A DNA stretch of 64,000 bases from contig NZ_FOFF01000039.1 in assembly GCF_900110755.1 (NCBI RefSeq), positions 23,016 through 87,015 of the forward strand. The letters are read 5' to 3'. How positions within the stretch are numbered: position 1 is the stretch's first letter; each line of letters opens with the position of its first letter. The DNA comes from Streptomyces sp. yr375 (GTDB taxonomy: Bacteria > Actinomycetota > Actinomycetes > Streptomycetales > Streptomycetaceae). This document shows, in pieces, positions 1-7,666 of this stretch. The notes under the pieces were generated by a model. The model saw nothing but the letters and a program-made list of their open reading frames with translations, had not been told where the DNA came from and did not search any database. The position numbers were made by a program, and so were the translations under genes.

Positions 1-327
1 CGACGAGAGGTAGTCCATCCGGGTCACGAGCGTGGTGCCCTGTGTCCACGTGCGGTACTCGAGGCTCTTCTCGATGCCGGTGTGGAGGTAACCGACGCCG
101 CAGCGGGCCTCGGTGACGGTCTCGCCGTCGATCTCCAGGATGAGGCGGAGCACTCCGTGGGTGGAGGGGTGCTGGGGCCCCATGTTGACGACGATGCGCT
201 CGTCGTCGGCGCGGGCCGCAGATTGGACGACCTCGTCCCAGTCGCCACCGGTGACCGTGTACACGGTGCCCTCGGTCGTCTCGCGGGCCCTGGACAGGGG
301 GGTGGCTTGCCTGTGTGAAGTGGTCAT
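1..327 (-). CDS. nuoD: NADH-quinone oxidoreductase subunit D, 5' part
   Basis: Partial gene running off the left edge; 109 codons from an ATG at 327, preceded by GGAGGT about 12 nt upstream. The reading frame contains VNMGPQHPSTHGVLR and the GYLHTGIEK block, hallmarks of the 49-kDa/NuoD subunit, which helps form the quinone site and Q-module of respiratory complex I. It lies 109 bp downstream of nuoB on the same strand with no nuoC between them. That arrangement fits the partial second nuo clusters known in Streptomyces rather than the full 14-gene operon. Identity is firm; assignment to a second cluster is inferred from gene order. Confidence 0.9.
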   Translation of the reverse strand, partial: MTTSHRQATPLSRARETTEGTVYTVTGGDWDEVVQSAARADDERIVVNMGPQHPSTHGVLRLILEIDGETVTEARCGVGYLHTGIEKSLEYRTWTQGTTLVTRMDYLSS

Positions 328-436
328 CGGCTGTACGACCTCCGCTGGTCCGGAGCCGGGATCCGGGCGCTCTCGCCCTCGACGGGGACACCGCCGAGGG
401 GGCGGCCCTCGCACTGCGGACGGTCATGCCGGGGCG

Positions 437-991
437 TCATCGCAGGAGCCCCTTGATCTCGATGGTCGGGAGCGCCTTGAGCGCCGCTTCCTCCGCCTCG
501 CGGGCCGCTTCCTCGGCGTTCACGCCCAGCTTGGAGTGCTGGATCTTGTGGTGGAGCTTGAGGATCGCGTCCATCAGCATCTCGGGGCGCGGCGGGCAGC
601 CCGGGAGGTAGATGTCGACGGGGACGATGTGGTCGACGCCCTGGACGATCGCGTAGTTGTTGAACATGCCGCCGGAGGACGCGCAGACGCCCATGGAGAT
701 GACCCACTTGGGGTTCGGCATCTGGTCGTAGATCTGCCGCAGGACGGGCGCCATCTTCTGGCTGACGCGCCCGGCGACGATCATCAGGTCGGCCTGGCGC
801 GGTGAGCCGCGGAAGACCTCCATGCCGAACCGTGCGAGGTCGTACCTGCCGGCCCCGGCCGCCATCAACTCGAAGGCGCAGCAGGCGAGGCCGAACGTGG
901 CGGGGAAGACGGACGACTTCCGTACCCAGCCCGAGGCCTGTTCGACGGTGGTCAGCAGGAAACCACTCGGCAGTTTCTCTTCGAGTCCCAT
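437..991 (-). CDS. nuoB: NADH-quinone oxidoreductase subunit B
   Basis: Protein of 184 aa, the usual NuoB length, starting at the MGLEEKLPSG ATG rather than an in-frame ATG 12 codons upstream; family members begin at this motif. NuoB carries the N2 iron-sulfur cluster that passes electrons to quinone. The ligand cysteines are visible: tandem Cys37-Cys38 (GLACCAFE), the Cys in GVCASSGG and the Cys in LPGCPPRP. The sequence CCAFELMAAGAG differs from the more common CCAIEMM, which suggests a paralogue. nuoD follows directly and no nuoA-like gene is seen upstream, so the operon looks minimal. Peripheral membrane-arm subunit facing the cytoplasm. Confidence 0.93.
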   Translation of the reverse strand: MGLEEKLPSGFLLTTVEQASGWVRKSSVFPATFGLACCAFELMAAGAGRYDLARFGMEVFRGSPRQADLMIVAGRVSQKMAPVLRQIYDQMPNPKWVISMGVCASSGGMFNNYAIVQGVDHIVPVDIYLPGCPPRPEMLMDAILKLHHKIQHSKLGVNAEEAAREAEEAALKALPTIEIKGLLR

Positions 992-1498
992 TTGGTGCCC
1001 CTCAGCCCCTTGAGTCCTCTTGGTCACATTTCAGACTGTCGCGCCGCCGGACGTACGCGGGGGTTCAACGTATGTCTGATCGAAATGATCGAACCGGTCG
1101 AACTGTCTGACGTGGCGCGCCTGGAGAGGATCGCGGCCGCCGCCCGAGGGCGTCGCGCACGAGGACGGATGCGTAGGTGTTCACGCCCTTGCTCCTTCCA
1201 GTCGTCCTTGACTGATGGACCGCACACGCCAGGCGCACTCACGACCTCCGGCCCATGACCGGCCCCGTGGACCGCCGCCGAGAGGCGTCCCCCACGGAGA
1301 TCACAGGCATGTGAGACAGTTCACAAGCCCTGGCTGCGTGCATCCTATGCCCGACGCACTGTGATCTGCGACATAGCGTCCGGCGCTCTCTTTTGTGACC
1401 TTCACCACCTGCCGAGGAGGGCTGAGTCGTCGTCATCTCCCTTTCGGCAAGCGCCGGTTCAGCGCCGGACCCGGGTTCGAGCGACGTCGTGCGCAGGC
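992..1498. other. Intergenic region with short GATCGAA-type repeats
   Basis: About 500 bp between nuoB and the 3' end of the kinase gene. I see no convincing gene on either strand. At 1078-1104 three 9-bp units occur in a row (GATCGAAAT, GATCGAACC, GGTCGAACT), bracketed by copies of GTCTGA (1075-1080 and 1105-1110). It lies 90-110 bp upstream of nuoB and could be a regulator site. This is pattern only. Confidence 0.35.
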
Positions 1499-3811
1499 CT
1501 ACGCGCCACCGGCCGCCCGGTGTTGCCGCAGTGCCGCCACCCTTCGGTACAGCTCGGCCGCCTCCTGGCCGCGGCCGAGCTGTTCCAGGCAGTGCGCCTC
1601 GTCGTCGCGGCTCGCGAGGGTGTCGGGGTGGTCGCCGCCCAGGACGTGTTCGCGGGTCGCGGCCACCCGCCGGTACTCGGCCAGGGCGTCGGCCCAACGG
1701 CCCAGCCAGCCCAGGCCGACGGCGACCTCGCGGCGGCTGACGAGCGTGTCGGGATGGTCGGCGCCGAGCACCCGCTCGCGGATCGCGCACACGTCCCGGG
1801 ACTCGGCGAGCGCCTCCTCCCAGCGGCCCAGTCGGCCGAGGTTGACGCCGAGACCGTGCCGGGCGCGCAGGGTCTCGGGGTCGGCCCGGCCGTGGACGCG
1901 GGTGCGGTGGTCGACGAGGTCGCGGTAGAGCTCGAGCGCCTCCGCGCTGCGGCCGAGGCGGCCCAGGCTGATGCCGGTCTCGTAGTGGGCGGCGAGGGTG
2001 TCGGGGTGGTCGGGGCCGAGCGCCTGCGCACGGGCCGCCGCGACCTCCCGGTAGGTCTGCAGCGCTTCCGGCCAGCGGTCCAACTGGCCCAGGGCGTAGG
2101 CGACTTCGTAGCGGGTGACGAGCGTGTCCGGGTGGCCGGGGCCCAGCACGCGGGCGCGGGCGTCGGCCACCTCGCCCGCCATCCGGTACGACTCCTCCAG
2201 ACGGCCGAGCCTGCTGAGGTTGAAGGCGAGGTTGTGGCGGCAGCGCAGGGTGTCGGGATGGTCGGCGCCCGTCGTGCGCACCCGCACGGAGAGGACCGCC
2301 GTGTACACCTGCTGGGCGTCGAAGTGCCGGCCCAACTGCCCCAGCACATAGGCCAGTTCCTGGCGGGCGGCGAGCGTGTCGGCGTGCTCTGCGCCCAGTA
2401 CCCGGATACGGGCGGCGGCCACGTCCTGGTACTCGCGCAGCGCGTCGGTGGCGCGGCCGGTGCGGCTGAGGGTGAAGGCGACCTCGTAGCGGCTGGCGAG
2501 GGTCTCGGGGTGGTCCGGTCCGAGGAGCCGCGCGCGCTCGGCGGCGACGGCCCGGTGAGCCTCCTCGGCCTCGGCCCAACGCCCGAGACGACCGAGACCG
2601 AGGGCCGCGTCATGCCGTCCGGCGAGGGCGGCGAGCGCGGTGAGCGCCTGCGGGGACGGCGTGTCCGGTGCGGTCGGCGTATCCGGTGCATCCGGTGCGT
2701 TCGGCGCGTCTGTTGCGTCCGGTGTATCCGGTATGTCCGGTGTCGGCGGGGCGGGGAGCGTGCCGAGGGCCGGCCGGGGGATCCACTCGCCGGTCAGGGC
2801 GGCCCCGGCGTCCGGGGGTGTGACCGGCAGTCCGGCGCCGATGGCCTTGTGACCGGTGGTCATGCCCCGGGTCCAGGCCGGCAGCCGGGCCTCGTGGCCC
2901 GTGGACTCGGGCGGCCGCGGCTCGGGCCGGGGTGTCACCACGGTCGGCACGTACGCCGGTGCGGTGCGGCCGGCGGCGATGCGCCGGACGATCTCGCGGG
3001 CGTCGTCAGGGCGTTCTCCGGGCTGCTTGGCCAGCAGGTCCAGGATGATCCGGTCGAGGTGCTCGGGCAGGTCGGCGCGGAGCTCGCGCGGCGGCCGGGG
3101 CGGGGTGTCGCGGTGCCCGACGAGGATCGCCCAGTGGTCGTCCAGGTCGAACGGCGGTGCCCCGGTGGCGATCTCGTACAGCACGCACCCCAGCGAGTAG
3201 AGGTCGCTGCGCTCGTCGACCTCCTCGCCGCCGATCTGCTCCGGCGACATGTAGTGCGGGGTGCCCATGGCGATGCCGGTGCCGGTGAGGCGGGAGGTGA
3301 AGCCGATGTCGTGGCCGAGGCGGGCGATGCCGAAATCGCAGATCTTCACCGTGCCGTCGGTGAGCCGCACGATGTTCGCGGGTTTCAGATCGCGGTGCAC
3401 GATGCCCTGCCGGTGCGTGTAGGCGAGGGCCGCGGCGACCTGGTCGGCGATCTCCACGACGTCGGCGACGGGCAGCGGCCGGCGCTCGTTGGCGTCCAGC
3501 AACTGGCACAGGTCGCTGCCGTCCAGGAGCTCCATGACGAGGAAGAGGACGCCGTCGTGGTCGCCGAAGTCGTGGACGACCGTCACCCCGCGGTGCTGGA
3601 GCGAGGCGGCGACGCGGCCCTCGCGCCGGAACCGCTCGCGCACGACGCGCCCGGCGGACGGGTCGTGGTGCGGCCCGATCGGTTTGAGACACTTCACGGC
3701 GACCTGCCGCCCGAGGGACTCGTCACGGGCCCGCCACACCTCGCCCATGCCCCCGCGCCCGATCACGTCGAGCAGCCGGTACCGGCCCTGGATCAGCCTG
3801 CTCTCCGCCAT
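1499..3811 (-). CDS. Serine/threonine protein kinase with C-terminal tetratricopeptide repeats
   Basis: 770 aa, ATG at 3811. Residues ~10-275 form a complete Hanks-type kinase: Gly loop IGRGGMGEVW, AVKCLK lysine, catalytic HRDLKPANI, DFGIAR and MSPEQ. A linker (~275-385) is rich in Pro, Asp and Thr, with PDTPDATDAPNAPD-like microrepeats. Residues ~385-760 hold about nine 42-residue TPR units, most with the signature LGPDHPDTL and LGRLGR, resembling TPR_10/TPR_12 arrays. No membrane segment is visible, so unlike PknB it should be cytosolic, with the TPRs recruiting partners. The downstream target is unknown. It stands alone, just downstream of a truncated DUF2236 gene. Confidence 0.9.
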   Translation of the reverse strand: MAESRLIQGRYRLLDVIGRGGMGEVWRARDESLGRQVAVKCLKPIGPHHDPSAGRVVRERFRREGRVAASLQHRGVTVVHDFGDHDGVLFLVMELLDGSDLCQLLDANERRPLPVADVVEIADQVAAALAYTHRQGIVHRDLKPANIVRLTDGTVKICDFGIARLGHDIGFTSRLTGTGIAMGTPHYMSPEQIGGEEVDERSDLYSLGCVLYEIATGAPPFDLDDHWAILVGHRDTPPRPPRELRADLPEHLDRIILDLLAKQPGERPDDAREIVRRIAAGRTAPAYVPTVVTPRPEPRPPESTGHEARLPAWTRGMTTGHKAIGAGLPVTPPDAGAALTGEWIPRPALGTLPAPPTPDIPDTPDATDAPNAPDAPDTPTAPDTPSPQALTALAALAGRHDAALGLGRLGRWAEAEEAHRAVAAERARLLGPDHPETLASRYEVAFTLSRTGRATDALREYQDVAAARIRVLGAEHADTLAARQELAYVLGQLGRHFDAQQVYTAVLSVRVRTTGADHPDTLRCRHNLAFNLSRLGRLEESYRMAGEVADARARVLGPGHPDTLVTRYEVAYALGQLDRWPEALQTYREVAAARAQALGPDHPDTLAAHYETGISLGRLGRSAEALELYRDLVDHRTRVHGRADPETLRARHGLGVNLGRLGRWEEALAESRDVCAIRERVLGADHPDTLVSRREVAVGLGWLGRWADALAEYRRVAATREHVLGGDHPDTLASRDDEAHCLEQLGRGQEAAELYRRVAALRQHRAAGGA

Positions 3812-3870
3812 ACCGCGCCGCCGCCCCCGTCACTTTCCGGCCCTCCCCTTGGCTCGTCCAGTATGGCGGC

Positions 3871-4378
3871 CTATGACTTGACCTTGTACGGCGCGGGCCG
3901 GGCCTGGGGGCCGAGCCGGGCCATGGCCCGCAGGATGTGCTTCGGCGGAAGCTGCCACCGCACCCGTGCCGGGACGCGCCGCAGCAGCGTGCCCGTGGCC
4001 CGCAACTGGCGGGTGACGGTGGCGGGTTGCGGGGCGCGCCTGCCGTACAGCTCGTGGGCGTACGGCGGCAGCGAGGCGTACGCCAGGTGCGCCACGCGCC
4101 GCCACAGCAGGGCGCGCGCCGGGACGAGCAGGGGATGGACCGGCGGTCGGAGCAGAAAATCGTCCACCTCGCGCGCCTCCAGGCCGGCGGCGAGTTCGGG
4201 GCGCACCTTCTCGAAGTACGCCGCCATCTCGGCCCGGTCGCCCGGTACGGCGTCGGGGTCGAGGCCCACCAGGCGGGCGCTGACGCGGTGTTCGGCCAGG
4301 TAGCGGTCGGCGGCGGCGTCGGTGAGGGGGTAGCCGGAGCGGCGCAGGACGTGCAGGTAGGAGTCGATCTCGGCGCAG
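3871..4378 (-). pseudogene. DUF2236 (MpaB/latex-clearing-like) protein, 3' fragment cut by an IS
   Basis: The reading frame from the IS end to the stop at 3871 encodes about 169 aa corresponding to the middle and C-terminal part of DUF2236 proteins. This haem-binding, oxygenase-like family includes MpaB and rubber oxygenase relatives. Recognisable features are the VHCAEIDSYLHVLRRSGYPL region, where intact proteins have a His and aspartate-tyrosine stretch, and a basic C-terminal tail. The N-terminal half is absent; the coding frame runs straight into the IS3 terminal repeat. An ATG inside the IS end (4398-4396) could start a short product, but that is probably fortuitous. Family assignment is by pattern recognition. 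Confidence 0.75.
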
Positions 4379-4398
4379 TGAACCGTTCCGGGTTCCAT
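4379..4398. repeat. IS3 terminal inverted repeat (left in window)
   Basis: Reads TGAACCGTTCCGGGTTCCAT; pairs with the complement at 5689-5708 with about two mismatches. Defines one IS end immediately after the DUF2236 fragment. Confidence 0.8.
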
Positions 4399-4405
4399 AG
4401 AGATC

Positions 4406-5355
4406 TCAGATGTTGGCTGTGACCTGGAGATTCGTGGTTGCTCGGTAGAAGTTGGCTTCGTATTCGACGGGTGGGATGTGCCCGATCTCACCGTGGAGTC
4501 GGCGATGGTTGTACCAGTCGACCCACTCGGCAGTGGCGAGCTCGACGTGCGACAGCGTCTTCCACGGCCGCTGCGGCTTGATGACCTCGGTCTTGAACAG
4601 GCCGATCGTCGACTCCATGAGCGCGTTGTCGTAAGCGTCGCCGACCGATCCGATCGAGGCCGCGATCCGGGCCGAGTCCAGGTGTTCGGCGAGGCGAAAT
4701 GATGTGTATTGCGACCCGGTCTCGGAGTGGTGCACCAACTCGCCGGGGATGGGCGGACGACCGTCTCGGTCGTGCTGCCACAGGCCCATGTCCAGTGCGT
4801 CCAGGACGAGTTGGGTCTGTTTCGACAGCGACGCGGACCAGCCGACGATGCGGCGGGAGAAGGTGTCCACGATGAAGGCGGCATAGACAACGCCCGCCCA
4901 GGCGGCGACGTGCGTGAAGTCGGCGACCCAGGTCCGGTTCGGCGCCGGTGCGACGAACTCGCGGTCGAGCAGGTCCGGGGCCCTGGCCGCGGCCGGGTCC
5001 GGCATGGTCGTGATGACCTTCTTGCCGCGGACGGCGCCGGCGATGCCGATCTCGCGCATCAGACGCTCGACCGTGCAGCGGGCCACTTTCTGGCCCTGCC
5101 GGTTCAGCTGCCGCCAGACTTTTCTCGCGCCATAGACACGGTAGTTGGCCTCGTAGACCTCCTTGATCTGTTCCTTGAGCCCTTCGTCCCGCACGGACCG
5201 CGGCGAGGGCGCCGACTGGCGTTTCTTGCAGGCGTAGTAGGTGGAAGGGGCGATCTTGCAGCCGTGCTGGGTGAGCACGCGGCAGATCGGCTCGACACCG
5301 CCGAAGCGGTCCCGGTGCTCGTCGATGAACGCTACGAGCGCGTGTGTGGCCGGTC
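4406..5355 (-). CDS. IS3 transposase OrfB (integrase catalytic domain)
   Basis: HTH_21-like N-terminus (FIDEHRDRFGGVEPICRVL) followed by an rve/DDE integrase core: first Asp in WVADFTHV, second acidic position in VHHSETGSQYTS, final Glu in NALMESTIGLFKTE, ending with the WYNHRRLHGEIG block typical of IS3. The second catalytic position is usually Asp (HSDxGSQY) but here is Glu. There is no ATG, GTG or TTG in frame near the domain start, and the frame is -1 relative to OrfA. The product is therefore expected only as an OrfAB fusion through programmed -1 frameshifting, so the upstream limit given is approximate. Confidence 0.85.
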
Positions 5356-5658
5356 GAGCTCGGCCGCGAAGAAACTCGCCGCCGCCTTCAAGATCTCGTT
5401 CGCCAGCCTGAGTTCGGCGATTTCCTTCTTCATCGCCTTGACCTGCGCGGACTCCTCTGTCGTCGTTCCCGGCCGGGCTCCGTTGTCGATCTGGTCCTGG
5501 CGGACCCACTTGCGCAGCGTCTCGGTCGTCCCGATCCCCAGCTTGGCGGCGACCGCCTTCATCGCGGACCACTCGGTGTCGTACTCGGGCCGCACCTCGG
5601 CGACCATGCGGACTGCACGTTTGCGCAGCTCAAGGGGGTAAGGGGAAGGGCGTGCCAT
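5332..5658 (-). CDS. IS3 transposase OrfA (HTH_Tnp_1)
   Basis: 108 aa. N-terminal helix-turn-helix (MARPSPYPLELRKRAVRMV, then the AAKLGIGTTETLRKWVRQDQ recognition region), followed by a leucine-zipper-like heptad region (MKKEIAELRLANEILKAAASFF) that mediates transposase multimerisation in this family. It binds the IS ends. The stop at 5332 lies inside the start of the OrfB reading frame, the usual IS3 overlap. Confidence 0.88.
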   Translation of the reverse strand: MARPSPYPLELRKRAVRMVAEVRPEYDTEWSAMKAVAAKLGIGTTETLRKWVRQDQIDNGARPGTTTEESAQVKAMKKEIAELRLANEILKAAASFFAAELDRPHTRS

Positions 5659-5688
5659 GACTCGATCCTCTCAAATGATCGAGTCCCT

Positions 5689-5708
5689 ATCGAACCCGGA
5701 GCGGTTCA
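5689..5708. repeat. IS3 terminal inverted repeat (right in window)
   Basis: Complement reads TGAACCGCTCCGGGTTCGAT. It forms the IS end and also supplies the TGA that stops the truncated phosphoketolase frame at 5706-5708. Confidence 0.8.
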
Positions 5709-5930
5709 GTTGAGGTGGGTGTACACGAGGTTGAGGCCGGGCGAGGTGCCCCAGTGGCCCAGCAGCCTCGGCTTGATGTGCTCGGGCCGCAGGGGTTCGG
5801 TCAGCAGCGGGTTGGCCATGAGGTGGATCTGTCCGGCGGCCAGATAATTGGCGGCCCGCCAGTGCGCGTCCAGGGTGCGCAACTCGTCGTCGGAAAGTAC
5901 GGTGGCGTTCTGGTGTTCGACCTTGGGCAT
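5709..5930 (-). pseudogene. Phosphoketolase 5' fragment truncated by the IS
   Basis: 74 codons from an ATG at 5930, ending in VYTHLN where the IS starts. From residue ~13 it is almost identical to the N-terminus of the intact phosphoketolase at 22366-24750 (DDELRTLxAHWRAANYLA, then QIHLMANPLLTEP and GHWGTSPGLN). The first 12 residues (MPKVEHQNATVL) differ from the intact gene, so this is the remnant of a second, paralogous xfp gene rather than a recent copy. About 720 C-terminal residues, including the thiamine diphosphate sites, are gone; no activity is possible. Confidence 0.88.
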
Positions 5931-5966
5931 GAGGGACTCCTCAAGTCATCGGGGGGTGGAGGCGGC

Positions 5967-6770
5967 ATGGCCGGCAAGAAGGCGGCGGAGCTGCCGCGCA
6001 AGGTGTACGAGAAGGAACTGCTGCGTCTGCAGACCGAGTTGGTGAAGCTGCAGGAGTGGGTGCGGGCGTCGGGCACCCGTCTGGTCGTCGTCTTCGAGGG
6101 ACGGGACGCTGCGGGCAAGGGCGGCACGATCAAACGGGTCGCCGAACACCTCAACCCTCGGGTGGCCCGGATCGCGGCGCTTCCGAAGCCGACCGAGCGC
6201 GAGCGCACCCAGTGGTACTTCCAGCGGTACGTCGAGCATCTGCCGGCGGCGGGCGAGATCGTGCTGTTCGACCGGTCCTGGTACAACCGGGCCGGCGTCG
6301 AGCACGTGATGGGCTTCTGCACGAAGGAGGAGCACCAGCTCTTCCTCCGGCAGTGCCCGATCTTCGAGCGGATGCTGGTCGAGGCGGGGGTCCTGTTGCG
6401 CAAGTACTGGTTCTCGGTGAGCGACACCGAGCAGCAGGAGCGCTTCCGGCGTCGGCTGGAGGATCCGCTGAGGCGCTGGAAGCTGTCCCCGATGGACCTG
6501 GAGTCGATCACCCACTGGGAGGCGTACTCCCGGGCGAAGGACGAGATGCTGGTGCACACCGACATCAGCGAGGCACCCTGGTACGTGGTGGAGAGCGACG
6601 ACAAGCGCCGGGCGCGGCTGAACATGATCGCCCATCTGCTGGGCTCCGTTCCGTACCGCGACGTCCCGCCGCCCGTCCTCGACCTGCCGAAGCGCCCGGA
6701 GTCGACCGGCTACGAGCGCCCGCCGCGCGATCTGCAGACCTACGTCCCCAACCACGCGGCGAGCCTCTGA
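5967..6770 (+). CDS. ppk2: Polyphosphate kinase 2 family protein
   Basis: 267 aa, ATG 5967 divergent from the phosphoketolase remnant, with GGTGGAGG upstream. Contains the PPK2 Walker A motif (FEGRDAAGKGGTIKR, ~residue 48), the Arg-rich lid region (QWYFQRYVEHLPAAGE) and Walker B (FDRSWYNRAGVEHVMGFC). PPK2 enzymes transfer phosphate between polyphosphate and nucleoside di- or monophosphates. Length and motifs fit single-domain PPK2. The setting beside USP and alcohol dehydrogenase genes suggests a role in energy stress or oxygen limitation, which is inference. It ends 17 bp before the convergent USP gene. Confidence 0.93.
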   Translation: MAGKKAAELPRKVYEKELLRLQTELVKLQEWVRASGTRLVVVFEGRDAAGKGGTIKRVAEHLNPRVARIAALPKPTERERTQWYFQRYVEHLPAAGEIVLFDRSWYNRAGVEHVMGFCTKEEHQLFLRQCPIFERMLVEAGVLLRKYWFSVSDTEQQERFRRRLEDPLRRWKLSPMDLESITHWEAYSRAKDEMLVHTDISEAPWYVVESDDKRRARLNMIAHLLGSVPYRDVPPPVLDLPKRPESTGYERPPRDLQTYVPNHAASL

Positions 6771-6787
6771 GCAACCGGCCACCGCTC

Positions 6788-7661
6788 TCACGCCCGCTCG
6801 GGTACGACCGCGACGGCGCAGGCGGCGTGGTGCAGTACGGCATGGGTGACCCGCCTCGACCGGAGACCGAACCGCCCGGGGCTGCGCCGCGCGCCGACCA
6901 CCAGCAGGGCGGCCCCGTGCGAGGCGGCCGTGAGCACCTCGCGGGCCGGGCCCTCTACCGTGCGTCGGCGCAGCTCCACGTCCGGCGGCGCGTCCTTCAG
7001 CGCCTGCTCCAGAACCTCGGCGGCCTGCCGCTCGTGCAGCCGCGCGGGTTCACCGGCGAGCAGCGGGTGGTCGGTGCTGTCCTGCGCCGGGCACCGCCAG
7101 GCCCGTACCGCGTCCAGGGTCGCGTGGCGCAGCCTCGCCTCCTCGACGGCGAAGCGCAGGGGCGGCGGAGTCCGGGCCCGTCGCTCCCACGCCCACCACG
7201 ACGGGGCCGCGCGCCTCGGCGCGGACCTGGTCGTCGTGGCTGCCGCGCGGCACGATCACCGGGCAGTCGGCGTGGGCGGCGACGGTCAGGCCGACCGACC
7301 CGAGCAGCGTCTCCACGAAGCCGCCGCGACCGCGGGTGCCCAGCACCAGGGCGGAGGCGGCACGTCCCTCGCGGACGAGGGCGGACTCGGGCTCCTCGGA
7401 CAGGACGTCGGTGGAGATCTCGACGTCGGGCCGGCGCAGGCCGGCCCGACGCGCGGCGACCCGCACGATGTCCTCGGCCGTGACCTGCTCGGACGGCTTG
7501 CCGGGGCCGGCCGCGAGAGACTCGCCCTCGTACCGCTCCCAGAGGGAGGCGTACACCAGCCGCAGCGACGATCCGCGCAGGGCGGCCTCGTCGGCCGCCC
7601 AGTCGACGGCCCGCAGGCTGGGTTCGGAGCCGTCGACGCCGACGACGATCGGGAGGACCAT
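6788..7661 (-). pseudogene. Universal stress protein, two-domain, frameshifted
   Basis: The 5' part (7661 to ~7165) encodes a full first USP domain: MVLPIVVGVDGSEPS start and GTRGRGGFVETLLGSVG nucleotide-binding loop. The second domain begins as RGPVVVGVGATGPDSAA and then loses frame in a G/C run at ~7159-7162. One extra base puts the rest (LRFAVEEARLRHATLDAVRAW, through to VVGARRSPGRFGLRSRRVTHAV) in another frame, ending at 6788. Repairing one base gives ~290 aa, the normal tandem-USP length. It starts 5 bp after the alcohol dehydrogenase stop, so it is the last gene of a USP-ADH-USP operon. It could be a real mutation or a sequencing error. Confidence 0.82.
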
Positions 7662-7666
7662 CGCTC

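Larger units (their letters stand above)
4379..5708 (-). mobile_element. IS3-family insertion sequence, 1330 bp
   Basis: Two overlapping ORFs (orfA 5332-5658, orfB 4406-~5355) lie between imperfect terminal inverted repeats beginning TGAACCG (4379 rightward, 5708 leftward) and matching at about 18 of 20 positions. The flanks differ (CAG before 4379, GTT after 5708), so there is no 3-4 bp target duplication. Different truncated genes sit on each side: DUF2236 on the left, phosphoketolase on the right. Both facts argue for a deletion or recombination involving this IS, not a simple insertion. Confidence 0.88.

Noticed and set aside
1361..4303. Very long open frame antisense to the kinase gene
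   Set aside because: It is opposite a well-supported kinase-TPR gene and has no recognisable domain. Long antisense frames without stops are normal in this GC-rich DNA.
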